In this document: positions 36,478 through 45,339 of the stretch, piece by piece | Numbering within the stretch: position 1 is the stretch's first letter | Layout: the number at the start of each line of letters is the position of its first letter | Source: Halostagnicola sp. A-GB9-2 | GTDB taxonomy: Archaea; Halobacteriota; Halobacteria; Halobacteriales; Natrialbaceae | Assembly (NCBI RefSeq): GCF_030068615.1 | Contig: NZ_JASJOC010000002.1 | Location: 434,001-498,000, forward strand | Reading direction: 5' to 3' | DNA length: 64,000 nucleotides | Made by a program: the position numbers and the translations under genes | Notes under the pieces: generated by a model | What the model saw: the letters and a program-made list of their open reading frames with translations, nothing else | What the model was told of the DNA's origin: nothing | Databases searched by the model: none

Positions 36478-36519
36478 GCGTACCGCTTGAGGGGCGAGTC
36501 GAAAGCTCGACCGGTACGC
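36478..36519. other. two-tier stem-loop
   Basis: GCGTACCG (36478-36485) pairs with CGGTACGC (36512-36519), enclosing CGAG (36495-36498) that pairs with CTCG (36506-36509). It lies in the 200-base gap between two minus-strand genes. It could be a 3'-end structure of the gene at 36627-37130 or a small structured RNA. Confidence 0.4.
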
Positions 36520-36626
36520 CTGCGCTCTTTGCAGTCGTTCGTCTCATTCGGATCCTTCCCACGCGCTTTGTGTCTCGTTCCGCGTAGCCCTTCCAAGCGT
36601 GATGAAGATCGACCGGGAAGAACGGG

Positions 36627-37130
36627 CTACATCTCTTTCTCGCGGACGATCCGCTCCGTCTGTTGATCCGATTCGATTACGGTCGTGATGGTGACCCGAC
36701 CATCGTTCTCCCGAACAGCGAGGAGATCGCTGAAACCGAGGTCGACGCGTTCCGTCCGGGTAATCGAAGCCCCGGCTTCGAACTGATCGATGGTTTCGTC
36801 GGTCTCCCACAGGAGAGCGCCATCGGCGGAGAGTTGTACGGTCACACGGACGCCAGTCGCGTCCGTGTTTCCCGTGTGGGTGACGGTCGTAGTCGCTTCG
36901 CCGCAGGTGGTGCCACACCGGCTCAATTCGTAGGGGGCCAACTCGAAGCTCACGTCCGATTCCGCGGTGTCGTCGTCGCGCTCAGCCGCAATGTTAGGAT
37001 CACCTCGAGAGAGGTCCGAGGGGGGATTACTGGGCTCGATTACCTGCTCATCGTTCCTGTCGACGTTGCTCCCTGTGAGGGCTGTGAGACCCGTGCCTGT
37101 GATCACGCCGATGGCCGTTCGTCGATGCAT
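36627..37130 (-). CDS. exported haloarchaeal protein of unknown function
   Basis: This 167-residue protein begins MHRRTAIGVITGTGLTALTG, a short Arg-Arg hydrophobic leader resembling a Tat signal. It continues with an acidic spacer and a beta-rich domain containing two close cysteines (SRCGTTCGEATTTV) and VTVQLSADGALLWETDETIDQFEAGAS. The domain resembles immunoglobulin-like CARDB units of surface proteins. The cysteines may form a disulfide outside the cell. The start at 37130 places the twin arginine at residues 3-4. Confidence 0.65.
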   Translation of the reverse strand: MHRRTAIGVITGTGLTALTGSNVDRNDEQVIEPSNPPSDLSRGDPNIAAERDDDTAESDVSFELAPYELSRCGTTCGEATTTVTHTGNTDATGVRVTVQLSADGALLWETDETIDQFEAGASITRTERVDLGFSDLLAVRENDGRVTITTVIESDQQTERIVREKEM

Positions 37131-37328
37131 GTGAGTCACCTGTTCTACCGGTGGTTCGCGCGCTCGATGCGAGACGCCGTCGAGTCCTATTCGTCTGGGT
37201 TCGGGTATCCTGCTGTTCTCCGACGAGAGCATGCGCCATATTACTTGGGCTATCTTTCATCAGCCCTAACTACCATAGGCGTACTTCGTCGCCTGAACGG
37301 AGGATGCTCCGAATAGTGGCCGACAAGC

Positions 37329-37344
37329 GGCTCTGTTGAAATCC
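37329..37344. mobile_element. possible insertion-sequence end (remnant)
   Basis: The string GGCTCTGTTGAAATCC looks like a terminal inverted repeat of haloarchaeal insertion sequences as I remember them. It sits where composition turns AT-rich, just before the nickel/cobalt permease gene. No inverted second copy and no transposase gene are seen in this window, so this would be a solo end or a coincidence. Confidence 0.25.
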
Positions 37345-37417
37345 AATTCAGCAGGCATAGTGACAAACAGAAACAGACTGATATTAAAGAGAGTATCTCG
37401 GTCAGGAACGGGATTCC

Positions 37418-38188
37418 TTAGAAGATTCCAATAATGAACGCCAGTCCCATGCCCACTAGTACCGTCGCTGTCAGCAACGGCAGGTATGGCGTATATCGTT
37501 CAACTGTTTCCTGGTGGCGTTCATAGCCAGCGATCAGGAAGAGCGTCGGAATGAGGATTGCAATGATAACTACTAACGAGTAAACGAGCATCAGCTCCAA
37601 GCAGTAGACCGTCCCCGCACAGATCGCCAGAATTTGAATCGGTTCTTCGTGGGCAAATCCCAAAAGGAGAGCAGTCGCCCCGAGGGCCATCAATCCCCGT
37701 TCAGCGTCTTCTTCGCTCAAATGACGGTGCCCTCCGCTGAACAGTCGCTCCCGAATCCGAGTCACCGTCCCAGGCTGGGAGGGTTCTCCCGAATGGCTGT
37801 GGTCGGGCGAATGGGTGTGATCATGATCGTGAGTGTGAGCATGGGCGTGGTCGCGGTGAGACTCGTCGGGGGTGTGATCGTGTGCCGCCCCGTGTCCGCC
37901 ATTCCGATATTCGTGAATACCCAGTAGAATAAGCATGGTCCCCGCGAGATACCCCATCCACGGGCCTTCAGCGAATTCACCGAAGCGACTGAACCAAAAG
38001 TATGCCAGTACCAGAACGACGCTACTAATCAGATGCCCAACCCCGAGAATGAGCGCTGCTGCTGTCCCATAGAGCCACGTCCGCGACCGATTCAACCCGT
38101 AGGTCGCAGCAATCGGCCACCCGTGATCCGGGAGCACACCGTGAATAAACCCTATCGCAACGACACCTGCAATGAGACCGACATCCAT
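37418..38188 (-). CDS. nickel/cobalt-type permease with His-rich loop
   Basis: This 256-residue membrane protein of about six spans has an N-terminal GFIHGVLPDHGWPIAATYGL motif like the H-x(4)-D-H of NiCoT/RcnA-type transporters. A long central loop of His/Asp (AHDHTPDESHRDHAHAHTHD and following) is typical of metal binding, and LLLGFAHEEPIQILAICAG follows it. Import or export cannot be decided. The start at 38188 drops 31 upstream codons without family similarity. The gene and its flanks are visibly AT-richer than neighbours, which together with a possible IS end suggests horizontal acquisition. Confidence 0.8.
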   Translation of the reverse strand: MDVGLIAGVVAIGFIHGVLPDHGWPIAATYGLNRSRTWLYGTAAALILGVGHLISSVVLVLAYFWFSRFGEFAEGPWMGYLAGTMLILLGIHEYRNGGHGAAHDHTPDESHRDHAHAHTHDHDHTHSPDHSHSGEPSQPGTVTRIRERLFSGGHRHLSEEDAERGLMALGATALLLGFAHEEPIQILAICAGTVYCLELMLVYSLVVIIAILIPTLFLIAGYERHQETVERYTPYLPLLTATVLVGMGLAFIIGIF

Positions 38189-38535
38189 ACAGTACTCTCG
38201 GTAGAGACGGCACAAATATGCTGTTAGCACCGAGAGGAGGGGATCGTAATACCAGTCAGCGTGAGAAAACCACAACCCCATTCGTTCTCACCGCTAGTTC
38301 CAGTGTAGACAGATGCATACCAGTTTCAATATTCCAGATGATCTCTCGTAGAATTTGATCAGGCGTGACAGGCTGAAGGAACCCAACCGAAGTGAAACTG
38401 GATCGATTTGAAACTGATTCGAGCCCAAAGCGAGTGTTCTCTTTCTTTGCAATTCGACGCTAAAATGCTCAGATCGTCGGAGAAAGCAATTTTCCGGAGG
38501 ATTTGTTTATCGTATCTCGGCGCGTTTTATCGTGT
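38189..38535. other. AT-richer non-coding stretch
   Basis: I see no coding sequence in these 347 bases. Composition matches the adjoining permease gene more than the rest of the window. The segment just before 38536 carries a T-rich GTTTATCGTATC stretch that could serve as the promoter of the next small gene. Confidence 0.45.
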
Positions 38536-38775
38536 ATGGACAGCATGGTACTGCGCTACGACGTCCTCTTGCTCGTTCAGGTTCTCGGAGCCGTGATCCT
38601 GGTCGGCAGTCTGTTCTACGGCGGACTCTCCGTCATAACGGTATTCGGTGGAGCACTCGTCCTCGTCGCGATCGCCGGACTCGCACTCGCGGCGGTGTTC
38701 GATCAGGAAGAGTCCGTCGAGCTATCGACTCGAGACGGCGACCAGTCGGTCCTAGAGCGTGATACCAAGCGGTGA
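38536..38775 (+). CDS. small two-span membrane protein
   Basis: This 79-residue protein has two adjacent hydrophobic segments (LLLVQVLGAVILVGSLFYGG and SVITVFGGALVLVAIAGLALAAVF) and a charged acidic tail. It is of a common haloarchaeal orphan type with no assigned function. The ATG at 38536 follows a putative TATA region (TTTTAT) at about 38525. Confidence 0.6.
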   Translation: MDSMVLRYDVLLLVQVLGAVILVGSLFYGGLSVITVFGGALVLVAIAGLALAAVFDQEESVELSTRDGDQSVLERDTKR

Positions 38776-38890
38776 GTTGGCGGCGGTGAGTCGACGGCGG
38801 CGAGTTACTGAACCCGGAACAGCGCGCTGATTCTGTTAATGGGGCAGATCCAATAAAACACGCCTCGAGCAACGGTGCGGCAGTTCTCCA

Positions 38891-39439
38891 TCAGGCAAGT
38901 TGGCGACTCTCTCGACGGAACTCCGCGAGCGGGACAAATGTCACCCGACGCTCGAGGCCGTACCAGCTCAGCGCGGCCGTCGCTCCGAGCGCGTTGATTA
39001 CCACGTCCGCGAGCGAGGCGACGCGGTCGGGCTGGAACAGTTGGCCGACTTCCATAGCGATCCCGTAGCCAGTCGCGAGGACGAAGGCGATGGCAACCAT
39101 GCGGGCCATCGACCCCCCGCGACCGACGAGCGCGTACACGAGACAGAGCGCGAGCGTTGCGTAGGCGACGGCATGGCGGGCCGCGCCTCGAGAGATCCAC
39201 TCCGACGAGACGGAAAAGCCGCTCGCTGTCGCGGCCCTGGTACCGGCTGTGGGTCCCCCTTCGAGCGGCTGGCCAGCGGTGGTCATCGTCTCGAACGGTA
39301 TATGTTCGAGGGACGCCATCTCGAGTGCCAGACTGGCCGGCGGCGCAGTCACGAGCGACCAGTACCAGATCAACCCGGCGACGACACCAGCTGGAAGCCA
39401 GCGGATCGGTTCGGGGAGGAGCGGAACGCGCAGTGACAC
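38891..39439 (-). CDS. VanZ-family membrane protein
   Basis: This 182-residue protein has four spans and the VanZ-like ending RHAVAYATLALCLVYAL...GYGIAMEVGQLFQPDRVASLADVVINALGATAAL, in which E-x-x-Q-x-x-x-P-x-R and D-x-x-x-N are the conserved family motif. VanZ proteins influence cell-surface antibiotic or lipid handling by an unknown mechanism. It lies just before the glycan locus, where haloarchaeal VanZ-like genes are often seen, but is divergent from it. Confidence 0.85.
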   Translation of the reverse strand: MSLRVPLLPEPIRWLPAGVVAGLIWYWSLVTAPPASLALEMASLEHIPFETMTTAGQPLEGGPTAGTRAATASGFSVSSEWISRGAARHAVAYATLALCLVYALVGRGGSMARMVAIAFVLATGYGIAMEVGQLFQPDRVASLADVVINALGATAALSWYGLERRVTFVPLAEFRRESRQLA

Positions 39440-39803
39440 GGTAGCGCCGCGTTCGCTCGAGCGAGGTTTAGTTACGAGTTCGTTGGCAGAAACCTGACTG
39501 TCTCGGCCGCGTGGTAGTTCGTCCGTAGAAGTCGGTAGTCGGGCGTTTCGATACAGTCGCGGTGGTCCAATTCATCCCGTGAGCAGTCGTCGCGATCTCG
39601 ATCCGATCTCGCTCGACGGGGAGAACCGATTCCTATTGATGTCTCTCTCGAAGTGGTATCCAAATCGCCAATCGACAGTGTTACGCTTCAGGATGGGGCT
39701 CCTCCTGAGTTTCAGAATTCTAAAAATACGACCGGATTTTTATACTCCGCTACGGGAGTAAACAGTACCCCGTCCCGCGAGTTCGCCCGGGTTGCTCTCT
39801 TCA
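39440..39803. other. intergenic region at the left border of the glycan locus
   Basis: These 364 bases hold no gene. A strong TATA-like TTTTTATA lies at 39737-39744, followed by a short CTCCGCTACGGGAG imperfect dyad, and transcription would begin about 25 bases on, giving a roughly 35-base leader for the flippase gene. Confidence 0.5.
39737..39744 (+). promoter_or_regulatory. TATA-like element of the flippase gene
   Basis: TTTTTATA stands in an AT-rich island 60 bases before the ATG at 39804. Spacing allows initiation near 39768. It is the best archaeal promoter candidate at the left end of the glycan locus and may drive the first genes. Confidence 0.45.
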
Positions 39804-41618
39804 ATGTCAGAAACTGATACCCCTCCCGTAGATCTCACCTGGCGCGAGAAAGGTCAGGCGTTGTATCGAGTGGCGACGTTCCAGCCAGTGTTTGCAACTG
39901 GCATCGTCGTTCTCGCCGTAATTGCAGCCTTGCTCGAGGGGATCGGTCTCAGCTTTCTCATGCCGATCGTCGAGATCGCACAGGCCGAAACGCCGGCCGA
40001 GGATGCGGATGGGATCCTCGGGGCGTTCCTCGGTTTCTACGAGTTCCTCGGCGTTCCGTTCTCGCTGGGCTATCTCGTTGCAGGTGTCGCGGTGGTGATG
40101 TCCGTCAGGTACACAACATCGTTTGTAGTGGGCTGGCTTCAGGCGGCGATCGAGACGAAATACGTCCGACACCTGCAGGAGGTATCCTTCGACCACGCGC
40201 TCGATGCGGAAATCGCGTACTTCGACGAGGAGGGATCCGATGACATCCTCAACGCGATCGTCACACAGGCTGAGTACGCAGGAAGAGTCATTCGATACGC
40301 GATCAACGTCCTCGAACAGGGCCTACTGGCAGCGATGTACCTCACGATCGCGATGATCCTCTCTCCCGCGCTGACTGTTCTGACGGTGGTGTTGCTCGGC
40401 GGCGTTACGTTGCTGTTCCGCACCGTCCTCGACACCGGGTATTCGTTGGGTGACAAGGTGGCCGATGCGAAAGAGGGGATCCAGTCGAACGCCCAGGCCG
40501 GGACGCAGGGAGTGCGCGAAGTGAAGCTGTTCGGCATGGTCGACGAGCTTCGAGCCGGGTTTTCAAACGCCGCAGAGCAATTCGAGACGAACCGAATCAA
40601 GCTCCAACGAAACAGCGAGGCGATCACCAATTTTTACCAACTGACGACCGCGATTACCGTCTTCGTCTTGATCTATCTCGCGCTGACTTTTTCGTCGATG
40701 AATCTCAGCCAACTCGGCGTCTTCCTCTTTGCGATGTTCCAGCTCGGACCGAAGGTGAGTAACCTAAACAAGTACGTATACCGGGTTGAAAGCGAACTAC
40801 CGCACCTGGTGCGAACGCAAAATTTCATCGACGAACTCGAGCGGAATAGCGAACCGGATACGGACGCGGAGCCGGTGCCGAGCCCGATCGAGCGAACCGA
40901 GTTCGATGACGTCCGATTTCGTTACGGTTCCGAGGACGAACTTGTCCTCCGAGAAGTCTCGTTCGGGTTCGACCAGGGCGAGTTCGTCGCGTTCGTCGGG
41001 CCATCGGGTGCCGGCAAGTCAACGGTTGCCTCGCTGCTCGGTCGACTGTACGAGCCCGACAGCGGGGAGATCACCGCGAACGGCATCTCGATCGACGAGT
41101 TCGATATCCGCGAGTGGCGTTCTCGAGTAACGGTCGTCAGGCAAGATCCGCACGTGTTCAACGACACGCTTCGGCGAAACGTGACTGTCGGCAATCGAGA
41201 CGCCTCGTGGGAGGCGATTCGTTCGGCCTGCGAGATCGCACAGGTGACCGAATTCCTCGATGATCTTCCGGACGGATACGACACGGTGCTCGGTGACCAG
41301 GGGGTGAAACTGTCCGGCGGTCAACGACAACGAGTCGCCATTGCTCGAGCGCTGCTCAAAGACGCAGACTTACTGATCTTGGATGAGGCGACCAGCGATC
41401 TGGATACGTCCCTGGAGAAGACCGTCCACGAGGGCATCGAACGGATGGATCGGGAGTACGCGATGCTCGTGATCGCCCACCGGCTCTCGACGGTAACGAA
41501 CGCCGACCGGATCTACGCCATGGAAGACGGGACAATTCGCGAATCAGGATCCCATGAGGAACTGCTTTCGAACGCTGGTACCTACGCCTCGCTCTATTCG
41601 GTACAGGTCGGCAGATAA
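39804..41618 (+). CDS. ABC exporter/flippase, half-transporter (PglK/MsbA-like)
   Basis: This 604-residue half-transporter has six N-terminal spans (about 25-320) followed by an ATPase with Walker A GPSGAGKST near residue 400, Q-loop (VVRQDPHVFNDTLRRNV), signature LSGGQRQRVAIARALL, Walker B LLILDEATSDLD and H-loop (MLVIAHRLSTV). It should work as a homodimer. Its place at the head of a glycan locus, with a polyprenyl-phosphate sugar transferase and an STT3-like gene further on, points to flipping a lipid-linked oligosaccharide, as PglK does. MSETDTP at 39804 is preferred over a TTG twelve bases earlier. Confidence 0.88.
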   Translation: MSETDTPPVDLTWREKGQALYRVATFQPVFATGIVVLAVIAALLEGIGLSFLMPIVEIAQAETPAEDADGILGAFLGFYEFLGVPFSLGYLVAGVAVVMSVRYTTSFVVGWLQAAIETKYVRHLQEVSFDHALDAEIAYFDEEGSDDILNAIVTQAEYAGRVIRYAINVLEQGLLAAMYLTIAMILSPALTVLTVVLLGGVTLLFRTVLDTGYSLGDKVADAKEGIQSNAQAGTQGVREVKLFGMVDELRAGFSNAAEQFETNRIKLQRNSEAITNFYQLTTAITVFVLIYLALTFSSMNLSQLGVFLFAMFQLGPKVSNLNKYVYRVESELPHLVRTQNFIDELERNSEPDTDAEPVPSPIERTEFDDVRFRYGSEDELVLREVSFGFDQGEFVAFVGPSGAGKSTVASLLGRLYEPDSGEITANGISIDEFDIREWRSRVTVVRQDPHVFNDTLRRNVTVGNRDASWEAIRSACEIAQVTEFLDDLPDGYDTVLGDQGVKLSGGQRQRVAIARALLKDADLLILDEATSDLDTSLEKTVHEGIERMDREYAMLVIAHRLSTVTNADRIYAMEDGTIRESGSHEELLSNAGTYASLYSVQVGR

Positions 41619-41863
41619 TCCACTGCTATCGACGAGAGCGTTTCCTTCGGTCGAGTGAATCTAACGGTCCGTAATTGGGACCACCGGTCCGTTCGGGAGC
41701 ACTACTACACGAGTGACTTGGCAAGGATTCCAAACACGGCTACGTCACGCGGTTCGTAGAATAACTGTAGGACGATATTTCTCCCCGTAACTGCGCTGTA
41801 TTCCTCGAGGGGGACGAGTAGTATCACGTAAATATCAACTTTCGACGATCACACGATACGGGG

Positions 41864-41872
41864 TATTATTAT
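41864..41872 (+). promoter_or_regulatory. TATA-like element of the sugar-transferase gene
   Basis: TATTATTAT lies 27 bases upstream of the ATG at 41899, the spacing expected for a leaderless or near-leaderless archaeal transcript. The 280 bases between the flippase and this gene are otherwise empty. Confidence 0.5.
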
Positions 41873-41898
41873 CCGTTTTTATCCAGTATCCAAGGTGA

Positions 41899-43347
41899 AT
41901 GCTGACCGGGTGGCACTATCGAGTGACGAGCGCCGTTGGTGTGATTCTCCTCTCGAGCACCGCTGTCCTCCTCGCTAACCACTCATTTGCACAGCACCTC
42001 TTTGCGACGTACGTTCCGGTGTTTAATCGATTAGACGTGGTGACGCTGACCGGAGGGTCGCTGGTGTGGGCCGTTCTGTTTTGCTCTGCTGTCATGTTCT
42101 GCTGTCTTATTCCGCTGTACAAACCTCGACCACGCCGAGCCCTCGAAACAATTTTTCTCACCCACAAACGCGTGATAACTGGTGGACTGGTGATGGCGAC
42201 GTTCGGGTTTTTCAACTGGTCTCACAGGTTGCCTCGAGCGACGCTCGTGATGACCGTCGGGTTGCTAACGTTATTGCTGCCGATCTGGTTCGTTCGGACG
42301 CGTAACCGCCCGAACGGGCATCCGGGTCGAACGCTCGTGGTCGGTGACGACCCAGACCAGATCAAACAAATCACACCGCAACTCGATACCCCGGTGCTCG
42401 GGTATCTCTGTCCGACTAACGTCCTCGCATCGCGGCTGACCGATAGTGGGGAACGCGAACGGCTAGCGATGGCCTCCGATGGTGGCGTGCGAGGGGTTGA
42501 CAATTCCGCCGGCGAGTCCGGTACGCTGGACGATCTTCGTCATATCGGCGGCCTCTCGAGAACTGAGGACGTATTGGTCGACTACGACATCGATACGGTC
42601 ATACTGGCGTTTCACCAGCCCGATCGGGCGGAGTTCTTCGGGGCGCTTGACACCTGTTTCGAGCATGGGGTCGATGCGAAAGTTCACCGCGAATACGTCG
42701 ACAGCGTGTTGGTTTCGGACGGCGACATCGGCGAGTTAGTGGACGTGGACCTCGAGCCGTGGGATCCGCAGGATTACCTGTTCAAACGGATCTTCGACGT
42801 GACGTTCGCTGTCGTCGGAATCGTCCTCTTCGCCCCGCTGATGGCGATCATCGCACTCGCGGTCGCGCTGGACAGTCGCGGACCGGTGTTGTACACGCAA
42901 GATCGGACGGCTGGCTTCGGCGAGACGTTCACGGTGACGAAGTTTCGGACGATGGAACTGGCCGGGGAAGCCGTGACACCTTCTGCGGACGGAGAGAACG
43001 ATCGAATCACTCGAATCGGACGGGTTCTCCGGAAGACGCACCTGGACGAACTGCCACAGCTGGTGGCGATTTTATTGGGGCGAATGAGCGTCGTCGGGCC
43101 GAGGGCGACCTGGACCGACGAGGAAAAAGTTCTCGAGCAGCAGACGGCTTCCTGGCGCAAACGCTGGTTCGTCAAACCCGGATTGACGGGATTGGCACAA
43201 ATAAACGACGCGAAGAGCACGGAGCCGGACAAGAAGCTCCGCTACGACCTCGAGTACATTCGCCGCCAGTCGTTCAGATTCGATCTGCAGATAGTTATCC
43301 GACAGGTATGGAAAGTCTTCGTCGATACGCTGCAGACGATTCGATAG
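41899..43347 (+). CDS. polyprenyl-phosphate sugar-1-phosphate transferase (WbaP/WcaJ type)
   Basis: This 482-residue bacterial-type initiating transferase has four or five N-terminal spans (about 5-135), a nucleotide-binding-like middle (GRTLVVGDDPDQI) and a C-terminal catalytic domain. That domain has KRIFDVTFAVVGIVLFAPLM, the GPVLYTQDRTAGFGETFTVTKFRTM stretch, the LDELPQL motif, MSVVGPR and KPGLTGLAQI. It should attach a sugar-phosphate to dolichyl or similar phosphate and so begin lipid-linked glycan assembly. Full-length and intact. Confidence 0.9.
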   Translation: MLTGWHYRVTSAVGVILLSSTAVLLANHSFAQHLFATYVPVFNRLDVVTLTGGSLVWAVLFCSAVMFCCLIPLYKPRPRRALETIFLTHKRVITGGLVMATFGFFNWSHRLPRATLVMTVGLLTLLLPIWFVRTRNRPNGHPGRTLVVGDDPDQIKQITPQLDTPVLGYLCPTNVLASRLTDSGERERLAMASDGGVRGVDNSAGESGTLDDLRHIGGLSRTEDVLVDYDIDTVILAFHQPDRAEFFGALDTCFEHGVDAKVHREYVDSVLVSDGDIGELVDVDLEPWDPQDYLFKRIFDVTFAVVGIVLFAPLMAIIALAVALDSRGPVLYTQDRTAGFGETFTVTKFRTMELAGEAVTPSADGENDRITRIGRVLRKTHLDELPQLVAILLGRMSVVGPRATWTDEEKVLEQQTASWRKRWFVKPGLTGLAQINDAKSTEPDKKLRYDLEYIRRQSFRFDLQIVIRQVWKVFVDTLQTIR

Positions 43348-43485
43348 GCCGTGCCCGTCGACGGCGCTCGAACCCGCAGTAACAGACGTTTACGGAGACC
43401 CGTAACGGTCTCCGGGAACACGGACAGATCGTCTGATAGCTGTTTCGGACTGAATAACATAATACCGACTCGGGAATACCTACTC

Positions 43486-43992
43486 ATGCGGATTTTGCGC
43501 GTGGCGCAGAAGAGTTATCCCGACGCGAACGGTGGCGGTCCCTACCACGCCCACGCGATGAGTCGAGACCAGGCGAAGATGGGTCACGACGTAACCGTGG
43601 TGACGGCTCGGACGGATCCCGAGCGACAAGCCGCCGAGTTGGGTATCGACGACGACGTGAATTTTCTCGGTCACGTGCCGTACGACGAGATGCAGGCGGT
43701 GTACCGGAGCGGCAAGGTTCTGGTGTTACCGAGTCGGTCCGAGGGGGTTCCACGATCGGTCCTCGCGGCGATCGCATCGGGTGTCCCGGCCGTGTGCTCT
43801 CGGCTCACCCAGCTTCGTGAACTCCTGGAGGGGCGAGAAGCGTTAGTCGGCACGGAATCCGGATCAGCTTTCGCGGAGAGTCTCGAGGAGTGGATCGCGT
43901 TCGATCGGCCCGTCGAACCGGTGGACGAACGGTACGCGTGGGACAGCACGGTCGATCAAGCGACTGATCACCTGAAGGTGATCGCTCACTAA
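43486..43992 (+). pseudogene. family 4 glycosyltransferase with large in-frame internal deletion
   Basis: This 168-residue frame begins like a complete GT4 (MRILRVAQKSYPDANGGGPYHAHAM...GHDVTVVTA) but passes directly from about residue 52 into the C-terminal UDP-sugar domain (GIDDDVNFLGHVPYDEMQAVYRSGKVLVLPSRSEGVPRSVLAAIASGVP). Roughly 180-200 residues of the N- and inter-domain region, including much of the acceptor site, are missing compared with usual 360-400-residue members. No stop or frameshift is present, so a short protein might still be made. I infer a non-functional deletion derivative. Confidence 0.75.
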
Positions 43993-43999
43993 CGCGACC

Positions 44000-45205
44000 A
44001 TGAACTACTCTTCCCTACTCGCTCGGTTTCGGTCGCACTGGTTCGGTTCTGGGTCACAAAACCGCACGTCTGCTCGTACTCAACGGGTCGGCGAAGGCGA
44101 CAGCACGACGCCGTCGACCCTCCCATCGCGGTCGCGAGATGAAACGAATAAAACGTCGTTGGTGTATATAATCAACGCCCTTCACACGGGCGGTGCAGAG
44201 GTCGGCATGTGCCGGTTGCTCAACGGGCTAAGCGAAGACAAATACGAAATAACGGTTGTGACTCTCATCGGGTACGAGGAGGCGTTCGTCCGGCAACGGA
44301 TCCCCGAGGCGACGATACTCGATTGTAAACAGATCCGGAGTCTGGACGATATTTCGCGGCTGGTATCGACCATCGCTAACGCGAACGTTATCATCGGGTC
44401 GCTCTATCATTCCGTGCTCGTCGCTCGACTCGCCGGAATCGTCAACCGGCAGGCGACGGTCGCTACCTGGCAGCACAACGAACGGTTCAAGACGCCGTTG
44501 CGAAAACGAATCGTCGGGACGACGAGTCTCTTGAGCGACGTGGCACTCGCAGACTCCGAACCCGTCGCGGAGATGCTTTGCGAAGAGTTGGACCTCCCCT
44601 CTGAAACCGTTAAAACGCTCCCGATCGCCGGCATCTCGTTGAGCGAGTTCCAGGCCAGAACTCACCACAACAGCGATGACATAGTCGTCGGGAGCGTCGG
44701 CGTCCTCTCCGGGCAAAAGAATTACGCTACCTTGCTCACCGTCGCCGACGAACTCGCTGGCGAGGATATCACGTTCCAAATCGCCGGTGACGGTCCGAAG
44801 CGGAGCGAACTCGAGCGTCAAATAGAATCACTGGGTATCGATAATGTCGAACTGCTCGGTCGAGTCGATGATCTGCCCGAGTTCCTTCAGTCGATCGACG
44901 TTTACGTCCAACCTTCTCACTACGAGGGGCTCTGTATAACCGTCGTCGAAGCGATGGCCGCAGGCCTTCCGGTCGTTGCGAGCGCGGTCGGGGGAATCAA
45001 CTACACCGTAACTGAGCGCAAGAACGGGTTCCTGCACGACCCAACCGATATCGCGGGCTTTTGCGACTCAATTCGAGAACTGGCCGAAGACCCCTCGAAG
45101 CGGGAACGGTTTGGCAAACGAGGCCGAAACATCGTCGAAAACCGCTATACGCAGGACGTGTTCGTCGAACGGTTCGAACGAGCGATCCACGAGGGAGTCG
45201 TATGA
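44000..45205 (+). CDS. family 4 glycosyltransferase
   Basis: This 401-residue GT-B enzyme has an N-domain from about residue 53 (LVYIINALHTGGAEVGMCRLLNGL) and a C-domain with VGSVGVLSGQKNYATLL, QIAGDGPKRSELE, VELLGRVDDLPEFLQSIDVYVQPSHYEGLCITVVEAMAAGLPVVAS. The last holds the E-x7-E nucleotide-sugar motif. The first 50 residues are low-complexity, and translation could start later. It lies eight bases after the deleted GT4, so they share a transcript. Donor sugar unknown. Confidence 0.9.
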   Translation: MNYSSLLARFRSHWFGSGSQNRTSARTQRVGEGDSTTPSTLPSRSRDETNKTSLVYIINALHTGGAEVGMCRLLNGLSEDKYEITVVTLIGYEEAFVRQRIPEATILDCKQIRSLDDISRLVSTIANANVIIGSLYHSVLVARLAGIVNRQATVATWQHNERFKTPLRKRIVGTTSLLSDVALADSEPVAEMLCEELDLPSETVKTLPIAGISLSEFQARTHHNSDDIVVGSVGVLSGQKNYATLLTVADELAGEDITFQIAGDGPKRSELERQIESLGIDNVELLGRVDDLPEFLQSIDVYVQPSHYEGLCITVVEAMAAGLPVVASAVGGINYTVTERKNGFLHDPTDIAGFCDSIRELAEDPSKRERFGKRGRNIVENRYTQDVFVERFERAIHEGVV

Positions 45206-45339
45206 ATTTGGTATCGGCCGCGGCGATAACTCACCCTTTCGACCGATTGTCGATTGACCATGCGAACTTTTGATAGTGATTGGGGTTTCGTCACGCGCCA
45301 GCGACGCCCGGAGTTACACCGACGCGGCATGGAACCGTG

